From the NCBI RefSeq assembly GCF_900188485.1, contig NZ_FZPH01000001.1, positions 372,001 through 436,000 on the forward strand: 64,000 nt of DNA, in the 5' to 3' direction. The position numbers and the translations under genes were made by a program. The DNA is from Asanoa hainanensis (GTDB taxonomy: Bacteria; Actinomycetota; Actinomycetes; Mycobacteriales; Micromonosporaceae). Positions within the stretch are counted from its first letter, which is position 1; the number at the start of each line of letters is the position of its first letter. The notes beneath the pieces are model-generated. The model made no database searches, was not told the DNA's origin, and saw only the letters and a list, made by a program, of their open reading frames with translations. Of this stretch, positions 8,572 to 16,331 are shown one piece after another.

Positions 8572-11145
8572 TCACTCCAGCAGCTCGATGTAGCCGTCCG
8601 TTCCGTGCACGCGGATCCGCTGCCCGTCGGCGATCAGCCGGGTCGCGCCGGGCACGCCGACGACCGCAGGCAGGCCGTACTCGCGGGCGATCACCGCGCC
8701 GTGGGTCATCTGCCCGCCGACCTCGGTGACCAGTCCGGTGATCGCGACGAACAGGGGCGACCAGCTCGGGTCCGTGTACGCCGTGACGAGGATGTCGCCG
8801 GGTTGGAGGTCGGCCCTGGCCAGGTCGAGGATGACGCGGGCGCGGCCCTCGACGGTGCCGGCGGAGACCGGGACGCCGACCAGCGCACCGGCCGGCACGT
8901 CGTCGCGCCGGTACGCACCGTTGAGCGCCTCGCCGTCCGAGGTGAGCACCCGGGGCGGGATGAGCGTCTCGTAGGACCGGAATGCCTCCCGGCGCCGGCC
9001 GACTTGGTCGTTCGCCTGGTTGGTCCGCGCGACCTCGTGGAACTCCTGGAAGGTCAGGTAGAAGGCGTCCTCCCGGGCCGCGAGCACACCGGCCCGCACG
9101 AGCCGGTCGGCCTCCGCCACGAGGGCCTGCTTGTAGGCGAAGTAGCGGGCGATGATGCCGTACTTCGGGTACTCCCGGTAGCCGGTGAAGATCCGTACCC
9201 GATCGATCATCCGCTCCGTCTCGTCGGCCTTGCCTGCACCGTCCGGCAGGGCGCGCACGCGGGCCAGCACCTCCGCCCGCTTCTCCTCCGCCGTCCGCCG
9301 GCCCGCCTCGAAGCGGCGCTCACCCGCGCCCGGCTCGAAGAACGTGACGTTGTCGAGGATCAGCGGCACGAGGGCGCTGGGCTGTTCGCTCCACCGTGGC
9401 CTGGTGATGTCGATCTCGCCGACGCAGCGCATGCCGTACCGGTCCAGGTAGGCCTCGATGGCGTCGCGCGCCTCGACTCCGCCCGCGAGCTTGGGCAGCT
9501 CGTCCAGGAAACCGTCGTCCACGCCGGCCCGCAGGAATGACACCACCTCCGGGTACGGGCGGACGACGTCCGCGACGTCGAGCAGCGCCAGCCCCATCTC
9601 GGCCGTGATGTTGCCCGGCGCGGAGAGCGTGAGCTGGTCGGCCGCGTTGCGCTCACCCAGCCACTCCAGCAGGTGGTCGTTGAGCCACCAGGTGGCCTCC
9701 ATCCCGGCCATGATCGCCTGAATGCTCAACGGGTCGGCGAGCACCCGCTTGTGCTCGCCGAAGGCCTCCAGCAGGAACTCGAACAGAGCTGGTCCGGTCT
9801 TCGTGGCGATGTCGCGTTTCAGCGCCGCTAGCGAGGCCTCGCTGCGGTCGACGAGCTCGGTGACGATGGCCGGGTCGTTCGCGATCGGCTCTCTTTGGCC
9901 CGGTCCTTGGGGCGGGGCGGCGTCCGGCAGCGTCGGGACGAAGTCGCCCCGGTCCAGCACCGTCTCCAGGGCGTCCCTGGTCAGCGGATCGGTCCGGCCC
10001 GCCATCGCCAGGAAGCCCGCGCGGCCAGCCGGCGTGGACAGCACCCGGGTCGCGTCGACCCACAGGCGCCCGCCGGACTCGATCATCGGCGCCATGGCCG
10101 TGAGCTGCCACATCGACCAGCCCAGCGGCTTCATGGCGTCGGTCATCATCTGCTGGTGCGCCACGGACAGGTAGACGTGGTTGGTGCCGTCGGCGGCGTG
10201 CGCGGGCACGGGGAACAGCGTGGTGATCGGCCGGCTCTGCACGATCTGGAAGTCGTCGTCGACCAGGCACCACTCGATGTCCTGCGGGCGGCCGAAGTGC
10301 GCCTCGATCCGCCGGCCGAGCGCGGCGAGCCGCACGACCTGCTCGTCGGTCAGCGCCGGCTGCTCGCGCTCGCTCGGGTCGACCTCCCGGACCTGGGTGC
10401 CGCCTTCCTTTAGCGCGTACATGGCGAGTTGTTTGGCGGAGATCTCCCGTCCGACGACGTCCCCGTCTTTCACCTTGAAGACGTCCGGGTTCACGATGCC
10501 CGAGACCAGGGCCTCGCCCAGGCCGAAGCCGGCGTCGATGGCCGAGACGGTGCGGTCGCCCGTGACGGGGTCGGCGGTGAAGAGGATGCCGGACGCCCGC
10601 GGCACGACCATCCGCTGCACCACCACGGCCATGTGGACCTTCCGGTGGTCGAAACCGTTCCGGATGCGGTAGGTGACCGCGCGCTCGGTGAACAGCGACG
10701 CCCAGCACCGGCTGATGTGGCGCAGGATCGACTCCGGCCCGACGACGTTGAGGTACGTGTCCTGCTGGCCCGCGAACGACGCTGTGGGCATGTCCTCGGC
10801 GGTCGCGCTGGACCGCACGGCGTAGGGCGTGCCGTCTTCGATCGCGGCGCGGACCGTCGCCGCCACCTCCGCGGGAAGGTCGACCGCTTCGATGGTCCGG
10901 CGGATCTCCGCGCTGAGTGCGGCGATCTCCTGGCGGGCGTCCGGGTGCAGGCGCGCCAACCGGTCCAGCTGGTCGTGGATCGGCGGCGCGGCGGCGACGA
11001 AGGCCTCCGTCGTCACGCAGAAGCCGGCGGGCACCGCGACGCCGTCGATTCTCGACAGCTCACCCAGGTGTGCACCCTTGCTGCCGACCACCGCGACCTG
11101 GGTCTCGCCGACCTCGGTCAGATCCACAACGTACCGTTCGCGCAT
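8572..11145 (-). CDS. rph: Rifampicin phosphotransferase
   Basis: An 857-aa enzyme that inactivates rifamycins by transferring the beta-phosphate of ATP to the ansa C21 hydroxyl. The N-terminal part is the ATP-grasp domain (VGSKGAHLGEL, YAVRSSATAEDMPTASFAGQQDTYLN, GILFTADPVTG, QDIEWCL). A large central rifampicin-binding domain follows (WWLNDHLLEWLGERNAADQL and neighbours). The C-terminal swivelling domain carries the phosphohistidine in GGQMTHGAVIAREYG, His815. Length matches known Rph proteins (about 860 aa). ATG 11145 is preferred to GTG 11154 because GGAGG sits 8 bases before it. The RAE inverted repeat at 11185-11203 strongly supports the rifamycin-specific assignment over PEP synthase or pyruvate phosphate dikinase. 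Confidence 0.93.
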   Translation of the reverse strand: MRERYVVDLTEVGETQVAVVGSKGAHLGELSRIDGVAVPAGFCVTTEAFVAAAPPIHDQLDRLARLHPDARQEIAALSAEIRRTIEAVDLPAEVAATVRAAIEDGTPYAVRSSATAEDMPTASFAGQQDTYLNVVGPESILRHISRCWASLFTERAVTYRIRNGFDHRKVHMAVVVQRMVVPRASGILFTADPVTGDRTVSAIDAGFGLGEALVSGIVNPDVFKVKDGDVVGREISAKQLAMYALKEGGTQVREVDPSEREQPALTDEQVVRLAALGRRIEAHFGRPQDIEWCLVDDDFQIVQSRPITTLFPVPAHAADGTNHVYLSVAHQQMMTDAMKPLGWSMWQLTAMAPMIESGGRLWVDATRVLSTPAGRAGFLAMAGRTDPLTRDALETVLDRGDFVPTLPDAAPPQGPGQREPIANDPAIVTELVDRSEASLAALKRDIATKTGPALFEFLLEAFGEHKRVLADPLSIQAIMAGMEATWWLNDHLLEWLGERNAADQLTLSAPGNITAEMGLALLDVADVVRPYPEVVSFLRAGVDDGFLDELPKLAGGVEARDAIEAYLDRYGMRCVGEIDITRPRWSEQPSALVPLILDNVTFFEPGAGERRFEAGRRTAEEKRAEVLARVRALPDGAGKADETERMIDRVRIFTGYREYPKYGIIARYFAYKQALVAEADRLVRAGVLAAREDAFYLTFQEFHEVARTNQANDQVGRRREAFRSYETLIPPRVLTSDGEALNGAYRRDDVPAGALVGVPVSAGTVEGRARVILDLARADLQPGDILVTAYTDPSWSPLFVAITGLVTEVGGQMTHGAVIAREYGLPAVVGVPGATRLIADGQRIRVHGTDGYIELLE

Positions 11146-11184
11146 TTGCGACACCTCCGAGCCGGCGATTCTGCGGTACGACCC

Positions 11185-11203
11185 GGGTCTTGCCGCAAGA
11201 CCC
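11185..11203 (-). promoter_or_regulatory. Rifamycin-associated element (RAE) upstream of rph
   Basis: On the minus strand this reads GGGTCTTGCGGCAAGACCC, a perfect 9+1+9 inverted repeat 40 bp before the rph ATG. It matches 17 of 19 positions of the RAE consensus as I remember it (GGGGCTTGCGGCAAGGCCC), the conserved element found before rifamycin-inactivating genes in actinobacteria. The two differences are complementary, so symmetry is kept. Confidence 0.85.
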
Positions 11204-11223
11204 CCAATGCGTTATACGTTAAG

Positions 11224-11253
11224 AAGGGCAAGGAGATCTCTCTCCTCGCCCTT
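11224..11253 (-). terminator. Terminator of the Asp23 operon
   Basis: AAGGGC/GCCCTT outer stem (11224-11229 with 11248-11253), one A-C mismatch, then AGGAG/CTCCT around the loop ATCTCT. It lies 19 bp past the last stop of the minus-strand Asp23 operon and separates it from rph. Confidence 0.65.
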
Positions 11254-11271
11254 CGTCGTTTCCGTGGCTCG

Positions 11272-11844
11272 CTACTCGACGCGCGGCCCGCTCTTCTTGC
11301 TGACGCCCAGGTCCAAGGTGACCGGCATCTGCGGCGCGTCCAGGGCCTCCCGGGCATGTGCCAGGGCCTGTTGCTCGATCCGGTTGCGCACCTCTGCGAC
11401 GCGGGCGTCCGCGGTGAGGTTGACCTTGACGCCGAGCCGAGGCTGGATCGGGTCGCCGTAGACCCGCACCTTGGCCGCGTCGACGCCGCGGTAGCTCTGG
11501 ATCTCGTTGGTCAGCGCGTCGCGCAGCGCGGTCGCGCCTACGGTGGTCCGCGCGCTGCCGTCGATCGAGATGTCGTGGGCCTTCGGCGGCCCGCGCAGAA
11601 TCTTGATCAACCAGATCAGCGACAGCACGCCGAGCAACGTGGCCGCCGCGGCGGCGATCGGCCAGAACCAGGTGCTGTGGCCACCGATCCAGCTCACGGC
11701 CGGATTCTCCAGCAGCGTCCGCTGCGGAAACCCGCTCGCGAACAGCCCGGTGTTGGCCGCGATGATCGCGCCACCGATAGCGGCGAAGATCGCCCCGAGC
11801 ACGATCATGATCGTCCGGTTGGTCCGGTCAGCGTGTCCGCGCAT
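11272..11844 (-). CDS. amaP: AmaP-like alkaline-shock membrane anchor protein
   Basis: A 190-aa protein from ATG 11844, overlapping the preceding stop by one base (TGATG). It has two membrane segments (about residues 12-34 and 58-82) with a short extracytoplasmic loop between. The cytoplasmic C-terminal domain (TTVGATALRDALTNEIQSYRGVDAAKVRVYG) resembles the Asp23-like fold of AmaP. In Staphylococcus AmaP anchors Asp23 at the membrane; that role here is inferred from topology and operon context. It is the final gene of a six-gene envelope-stress operon and is followed by a hairpin terminator. Confidence 0.75.
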   Translation of the reverse strand: MRGHADRTNRTIMIVLGAIFAAIGGAIIAANTGLFASGFPQRTLLENPAVSWIGGHSTWFWPIAAAAATLLGVLSLIWLIKILRGPPKAHDISIDGSARTTVGATALRDALTNEIQSYRGVDAAKVRVYGDPIQPRLGVKVNLTADARVAEVRNRIEQQALAHAREALDAPQMPVTLDLGVSKKSGPRVE

Positions 11845-12377
11845 CACCGCTCCCTTGCCGTGGCCAGTTTGACGGTGATCTTGGGTGGTCGGCGCAGGTG
11901 TAGCTCGTCGACCGCCCGGTGGGTGGCGTCGGCGACCGTCTCGGTGGTGATCCCCTCGGCCGCCTCCGCCCGCCTCCGGGCGTCGACCGTGACCTTGTTG
12001 CCGTGCAGCGCCACCCGGGCCTGGCTGATGCCGTCCAGGTCGCCGACCGCCTGTTGCACGGTGCGCACCACGCTGCGCCGGTCGATCGCCGCGTCGATCT
12101 CGTCGCGGCCGCCGCTCACCTTCAGCCGCTCCTTCTTGCGCGGGATGAGCTGCAGGCCGAGCAGCACCAGACCGCCGAGGGCGCACAGCCCGCCGATGAT
12201 CCGTACGCTGCGGGAGTTCCAGGTGTGGGTGGCCATCCAGTCGTACAGGCTGTGCCAGTTGACGATCGCCGGACCGGCACCGGCCCGCTCGAAGATCAGC
12301 TCCACGACGATCAGGATCGCCAGGAAGATGAAGCCGAGCGAGAAGAGGATCGCGAGGATCCGGTTGAGCTTCTTCAT
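11844..12377 (-). CDS. DUF6286-type two-helix membrane protein of the Asp23 operon
   Basis: A 177-aa protein. It has an N-terminal membrane segment (ILAILFSLGFIFLAILIVVELIF), an extracytoplasmic loop containing DWMATHTWNSRSV, a second membrane segment (GGLCALGGLVLLGLQLI) and a basic cytoplasmic domain with ARVALHGNKVTVDARRR. This is the arrangement of the DUF6286 proteins that accompany Asp23/Gls24 genes in actinobacteria. It probably forms an AmaP-like scaffold. It follows the Asp23 gene at 12388 by 10 bp and overlaps the next gene by one base. Biochemical activity is unknown. Confidence 0.7.
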   Translation of the reverse strand: MKKLNRILAILFSLGFIFLAILIVVELIFERAGAGPAIVNWHSLYDWMATHTWNSRSVRIIGGLCALGGLVLLGLQLIPRKKERLKVSGGRDEIDAAIDRRSVVRTVQQAVGDLDGISQARVALHGNKVTVDARRRAEAAEGITTETVADATHRAVDELHLRRPPKITVKLATARER

Positions 12378-12387
12378 CGGAACTCCG

Positions 12388-12807
12388 TCAGGCGACGAGG
12401 TCGGTCACGGAAATGCGCACCCGTGCCACGGTCAACCCGGTCCACGCCTTGATCCGGTCTTCGACCGTGTCCCGGATGCGCTCGGTCACGTCGGCGAGCG
12501 ACTCGGGCCAGCGGACGCTGATCGCCATGTCGACGTAGACCACCGACGAGTCGATCTGCGCGCTGGTCTTCGGCCGGGCCGCGAGGTCGGACGAGCGGAT
12601 GCCCATGTGCCCGGCGCCCGGCGCCACGCTGCCGAACAGCCGCGGGGCGGCCGCACCGGCGCTCGGCGTCTCGTACACCGCCTGCGACGCGATCTTGGCC
12701 ACCACCCGCTCGGAGATGATCACGTCGCCGAGGTAGTCCGGGTCGGGCAGCACCCGCACCGGACTCTCCAGCCGCGACCCGGTCACCACCGGCCGATCCT
12801 GGGTCAC
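12388..12807 (-). CDS. Asp23/Gls24 family envelope stress protein (second copy)
   Basis: A 139-aa cytoplasmic protein. YLGDVIISERVVAKIASQAVYETP opens the Asp23 domain, VYVDMAISVRWPESLADVTERIRDTVEDRIKAWTGL is its core, and VARVRISVTDLV closes it, all in the usual order. Asp23 proteins form filaments or sheets bound to the membrane through AmaP and respond to envelope or alkaline stress. It overlaps the small membrane gene upstream by 4 bp. A second Asp23 protein is encoded at 13324-13821 in the same operon, so hetero-assemblies are possible. Confidence 0.85.
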   Translation of the reverse strand: MTQDRPVVTGSRLESPVRVLPDPDYLGDVIISERVVAKIASQAVYETPSAGAAAPRLFGSVAPGAGHMGIRSSDLAARPKTSAQIDSSVVYVDMAISVRWPESLADVTERIRDTVEDRIKAWTGLTVARVRISVTDLVA

Positions 12808-13016
12808 TGGTTGCTCCGCGACAGGTTGCTCCGCTGGAAGCGGCGCTGGATCGGCTGCATCGTGGCGCCCACGTCGATCTTGCCGGTGACCACCTTCGTG
12901 ACGCCGTATCCGACCAGCGCGAACAGGCCGACGAGGGCCAGGTCCCCGAAGTTCCCGAACGCCACGGCGAACCCGAGCGCGATGCCGATCGCCGTACCGA
13001 AAATCGTCTTGGTCAT
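12804..13016 (-). CDS. Small DUF2273-like integral membrane protein
   Basis: A 70-aa protein from ATG 13016, overlapping both neighbours by 4 bp. Residues 3-40 hold two closely spaced hydrophobic stretches (IFGTAIGIALGFAVAFG and LALVGLFALVGYGVTKVV), followed by a basic Arg/Gln/Ser tail. DUF2273 proteins of this size and topology are standard members of Asp23-AmaP operons and are thought to help anchor the complex. The basic tail, ending RSNLSRSNQ, is probably cytoplasmic. Confidence 0.7.
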   Translation of the reverse strand: MTKTIFGTAIGIALGFAVAFGNFGDLALVGLFALVGYGVTKVVTGKIDVGATMQPIQRRFQRSNLSRSNQ

Positions 13017-13327
13017 CTCTCCGTACCCCCCGTGATGTCGGCCACCACGATGTCGACCCGGTGCCCGCCGGCCAGCGGTCGCACCGCCGCCCAGACCTGC
13101 TGGGCCAGTTGCCCGACCGTCGACCCCCATCGGAGCCGCACCTGGATGGTCACCACGTCATCTTCGATCCGGATCCCCGTGACCCGGCGCCGGGGAAGAT
13201 ACGTGGCGGCCATCGCCGGCGGACCCTCGACGAGCGCGTCGACGGCCGGGCAGTCCTGTGCGGCGGCCGCGATCTTGTCGACGTCGACACCGTCGACCGT
13301 GGCGTCGGTGGTCGCCTGGACGCTCAT
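13013..13327 (-). CDS. Asp23-related small protein
   Basis: A 104-aa protein overlapping both neighbours by 4 bp. DVDKIAAAAQDCPAV and VEDDVV-like strands, then VTIQVRLRWGSTVGQLAQQVWAAVRPL, follow the helix-strand order of a degenerate Asp23 domain, shorter than the two full copies in the operon. It has no membrane segment. It may be a regulatory or capping subunit of the Asp23 assembly; that role is inferred only from context and fold resemblance. Confidence 0.65.
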   Translation of the reverse strand: MSVQATTDATVDGVDVDKIAAAAQDCPAVDALVEGPPAMAATYLPRRRVTGIRIEDDVVTIQVRLRWGSTVGQLAQQVWAAVRPLAGGHRVDIVVADITGGTER

Positions 13328-13821
13328 GACACCCGGGTCTGGCCGCCGCTGCTGTTGGCGTTGGTGCTGAAGCTCCCGCTCCCGCTGCCGCTGCCGCTCG
13401 TGAGGCCCTCGCTGTCGTCGGGCAGGTGCACGTCGTTGATGTTGACGTTCACCTCGACGACGTCGAGCCCGGTCATCTTTTCGATCGACGACTTCACGTT
13501 GCGCTGGATACCCCGGCCGATCTCGCTGGCGGAGACGCCGTAGTCCACCACGATGTCGAGATCGACGGCGGCCTCGTTCTCGCCCACTTCCACCCCGACG
13601 CCCTGGGCCGGGCTCGAGGTCGTGCCGGGCAGCGCTTCCTTCACCGCGCCCATGGTCCGGGCGGTGCCGGTGCCCATGGCATACACCCCGGACACCTCGC
13701 GTGCGGCCATTCCGGCGATCTTCTGGACCACGCCGTCGGCCACGGTGATCTTGCCGTCACCGTTCTGGCCACCGCCCCTGAGGTGCTGCTGCGTGTCCGT
13801 CCTGCTGGCAGTCTGCGTCAT
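13324..13821 (-). CDS. Asp23/Gls24 family envelope stress protein (first gene of operon)
   Basis: A 165-aa protein from ATG 13821. The Asp23 core is clear: GKITVADGVVQKIAGMAAREVSGVYAMG, VGVEVGENEAAVDLDIVVDYG, IGRGIQRNVKSSIEKMTGLDVVEVNVNINDV. A Ser/Gly-rich tail of about 30 residues follows, probably flexible. It leads a six-gene operon in which successive genes overlap by 1-4 bp except for one 10-bp gap. The 148-bp upstream gap contains a possible stress-sigma-factor promoter. An in-frame extension to 14007 would cross that promoter and the divergent gene and is rejected. Confidence 0.88.
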   Translation of the reverse strand: MTQTASRTDTQQHLRGGGQNGDGKITVADGVVQKIAGMAAREVSGVYAMGTGTARTMGAVKEALPGTTSSPAQGVGVEVGENEAAVDLDIVVDYGVSASEIGRGIQRNVKSSIEKMTGLDVVEVNVNINDVHLPDDSEGLTSGSGSGSGSFSTNANSSGGQTRVS

Positions 13822-13872
13822 CGCTACGTCCTGTTCATGAGGATTGACGGCAGGTAGTGCAACGACACTTGT

Positions 13873-13897
13873 CTTACCGTAATCATTGCTGCTAAAC
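13873..13897 (-). promoter_or_regulatory. Possible SigB/SigF-type stress promoter of the Asp23 operon
   Basis: On the minus strand: GTTT, 15 bp, CGGTAAG, with the -10 end about 50 bp before the ATG at 13821. This resembles the GTTT-N14-16-GGGTAA pattern of SigB/SigF promoters apart from one G. It fits an envelope-stress operon but is only a motif match. Confidence 0.35.
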
Positions 13898-13969
13898 CCC
13901 CATAGAAAGGGTTTCATCGCCCCGGCGTGGGTAGGGCATGGCACCGGTCGGTTCGGGGAACATGGCCGC

Positions 13970-14320
13970 ATGGCCAGGTATGCGCTCAACAAGGACGCCG
14001 TGCGCAAGGCGCGCCAACTGATCGACGCGAAGCAGTACGTGCTCGACAGCGACTGGGGTGTCGCGCAGCCCCGGGCCGACGACGAGAACTCCTACCTCGA
14101 ACGGCACAGCTGGGCCGACCTCGCCGAGTGGCACCTCGGGCTGACCGAGGGCGCCGCCGACGAGACCAAGGCCCGCTACGCGTTCGTGTACGGCGACCTG
14201 CGCCGGCTGCACCGCAGCGGGCTGATCGCCGTGGTCTACCGGGCCTCCTCGTGGAAGCACAAGGAGGTCGAGCTCGCCGCGCACGACCTGCTGCAATATC
14301 TGGACAAGGTCACCGGCTGA
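13970..14320 (+). CDS. Conserved hypothetical actinobacterial protein
   Basis: A 116-aa soluble protein from ATG 13970. It is helical and charged, with ALNKDAVRKARQLIDAKQYVLDSDWG, ENSYLERHSWADLAEWHLGL, then AFVYGDLRRLHRSGLIAVVYRASSWKHKEVELAAHDLL. No enzyme motif or membrane segment is seen, and the last helix looks like a small-molecule or nucleic-acid binding surface. The stop overlaps the malQ start by one base (TGATG), so the two are translationally coupled, although a metabolic link is not evident. The function of this small family is unknown to me. Confidence 0.7.
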   Translation: MARYALNKDAVRKARQLIDAKQYVLDSDWGVAQPRADDENSYLERHSWADLAEWHLGLTEGAADETKARYAFVYGDLRRLHRSGLIAVVYRASSWKHKEVELAAHDLLQYLDKVTG

Positions 14321-16212
14321 TGGAACGCGACCTGCGCCGGCTGGCCGCAGCCCACGGGGTGGTCACCGCCTACGACGCGGCCGACGGGCGGCGCACCCAG
14401 GTCGACCGGGACATCGTCGTACGCGTGCTCGGGCTGCTCGACGTCGACGCGACGAGCCCGGCGGCGATCCGCACCGCGCTGGCCGCGGCGACCACCGACC
14501 GCGGGCTGCCCCCGACGATCGTGGTCCGCGAGGGCGACCGGCGCGACCTGCGGGGCACCGTGACCCTCGAGGACGGCACGACCCGGGAGGTCACCGAGCT
14601 GGCCGGGCTGCCGCTGGGCTGGCACCGGCTGACCGTCGACCACCAGCAGGCCACGCTGGTGGTCGCGCCACGGCGGTTGCCGCCGCCACCCGCGGCCTGG
14701 GGCTGGATGGTGCAGCTCTATGCGCTGCGCTCGCGGACCTCGTGGGGCATGGGCGACCTCGGCGACCTGCGCGAGTTCGCCGGCTGGGCCGCCGGCACCG
14801 GTGCCGGACTGGTGCTGCTCAACCCGCTGCACGCGATCGGCCCCAACCACCCCGTGCAGGCCTCCCCCTACTCCCCCTCCAGCCGCCGGTTCGCCAACCC
14901 GCTCTACATCCGGGTCACCGACACCGTCGAATACCTCCAGGCGGACCCGGGTCTCCAGGCCAAGGTCGACGCGCTGCGGCCCGACGACGGCGAGCTGATC
15001 GACTACGACGCGGTCTGGACGGCCAAGCGGACCGCCCTGGAGCTGCTGTATCCGGGGCCGCAGCCGGCGGACGACCCGGGGCTGACCGCCTTCGCGACCT
15101 ACTGCGTCCTCGCCGAGGAGCACGGCACCGACTGGAGGCAGTGGCCCGCAGGGCTGCGCTCTCCGGGGAACGCGACAGCCGATCCCCGCCGGGTCGGCTT
15201 CTACGTCTGGCTGCAGCGGCTCTGCGACCAGCAGCTCGCGACGGCCGCCGAGGCCGCGCGCGACATGCCGGTCGGGATCGTGCACGACCTCGCGGTCGGG
15301 GTCGACCCCGGCGGCGCCGACGGGTGGCAGCTCGGCGACGTGCTCGCGCAGGGCGTGCGGGTCGGCGCGCCGCCGGACGCCTTCAACCAGCTCGGCCAGG
15401 ACTGGGGCCTGGCCGCCTGGCGGCCCGACCGGCTCGCGGCGACCGGCTACGCCGCGTACCGGGACATGCTCCGCGCCCTGCTCCGGCACGGCGGCGGCCT
15501 GCGGGTCGACCACGTGGCGGGCCTGTCCCGGTTGTGGTGGATCCCGCCGGGCGCCGGCGCGGCCGAGGGCACCTACGTCCGGTACGACGCCGACGCGATG
15601 TTCGGCATCCTCGCCCTGGAGGCGCACCGGGCCGGCGCGGTCGTGGTCGGCGAGGACCTCGGCACCGTGCAACCGTCGGTGACCAGGGCGCTGCGCGGGC
15701 GCAACATGCTCGGCTCGACCGTGCTGTGGTTCACCCGCGACGGCGAGGCGTTCGTGCCACCGCGCGCCTGGCCGCGTACCGCGCTCGCGACGATCTCGAC
15801 CCATGACCTGCCGACCGCGAAGGGCTTCCTGACCGAGGAGCACGTGCGGGTCCGGTCCCGGCTCGGGCTGCTGGCCACCGGTGAGGACGCCGAACGGTCG
15901 CGGGCCCGGGCCGACCGGCAGGCACTCATCGCGATGTTGCGTGACGCCGGGTTACTGTCCGAAGAGGACGATGACTCGATCGTCACTGCGATGCACGCCG
16001 CACTGGCGGCCAGCCCAGCCCGCTTGATCACCGCTTCGCTCTACGATGTCCTCGGCGAGACCCGCCAGCCCAACCTGCCGGGCACGACCGACCAGTATCC
16101 GAACTGGCGGCTGCCGCTACCGCTGTCTCGGGAGGAGATCCAGGAGCATCCGGGAGCACGCGCCACCGCGCGTCTGCTGGCCGCGGCGCGGCCACCGCGG
16201 AGGCGGGATTAA
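14320..16212 (+). CDS. malQ: 4-alpha-glucanotransferase (amylomaltase)
   Basis: A 630-aa GH77 enzyme that transfers alpha-1,4-glucan segments, in maltodextrin and glycogen metabolism. The catalytic motifs are present in order: LRVDHVAGLSRLWWIP (nucleophile Asp in RVDH), VVVGEDLGTVQ (acid/base Glu) and ISTHDLPTAKGF (third Asp). The N-terminal 110 residues are the extra domain found in longer bacterial MalQ. NPLHAIGPN and the 250s-type loop YSPSSRRFANPLYI are also typical. The ATG at 14320 overlaps the stop of the upstream gene. A 13-bp GC palindrome at 16237-16249 follows the stop. Confidence 0.93.
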   Translation: MERDLRRLAAAHGVVTAYDAADGRRTQVDRDIVVRVLGLLDVDATSPAAIRTALAAATTDRGLPPTIVVREGDRRDLRGTVTLEDGTTREVTELAGLPLGWHRLTVDHQQATLVVAPRRLPPPPAAWGWMVQLYALRSRTSWGMGDLGDLREFAGWAAGTGAGLVLLNPLHAIGPNHPVQASPYSPSSRRFANPLYIRVTDTVEYLQADPGLQAKVDALRPDDGELIDYDAVWTAKRTALELLYPGPQPADDPGLTAFATYCVLAEEHGTDWRQWPAGLRSPGNATADPRRVGFYVWLQRLCDQQLATAAEAARDMPVGIVHDLAVGVDPGGADGWQLGDVLAQGVRVGAPPDAFNQLGQDWGLAAWRPDRLAATGYAAYRDMLRALLRHGGGLRVDHVAGLSRLWWIPPGAGAAEGTYVRYDADAMFGILALEAHRAGAVVVGEDLGTVQPSVTRALRGRNMLGSTVLWFTRDGEAFVPPRAWPRTALATISTHDLPTAKGFLTEEHVRVRSRLGLLATGEDAERSRARADRQALIAMLRDAGLLSEEDDDSIVTAMHAALAASPARLITASLYDVLGETRQPNLPGTTDQYPNWRLPLPLSREEIQEHPGARATARLLAAARPPRRRD

Positions 16213-16235
16213 ATCGGGCAGACAGGGTTTGCTAT

Positions 16236-16250
16236 TGCCCCAGAGGGGCA
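16236..16250 (+). terminator. Short hairpin after malQ
   Basis: TGCCCC-AGA-GGGGCA forms a 6-bp stem with a 3-nt loop, 24 bp after the malQ stop. It is weak as a terminator and lies in the 119-bp gap before gnd, which otherwise shows only the ribosome-binding region ACGGAGGGG before ATG 16332. Confidence 0.35.
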
Positions 16251-16331
16251 CCCGCGTCAACACGGACGGCGGCTCACCGGTCAGCGTCGACGAACCGGCC
16301 GCCCGCGTGACAGAAGAGCACGGAGGGGTAG

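Noticed and set aside
8572-11145. Phosphoenolpyruvate synthase or pyruvate phosphate dikinase
   Set aside because: The domain order (ATP-grasp, large central domain, C-terminal His swivel), the lack of a PEP/pyruvate barrel, and the RAE element fit rifampicin phosphotransferase.
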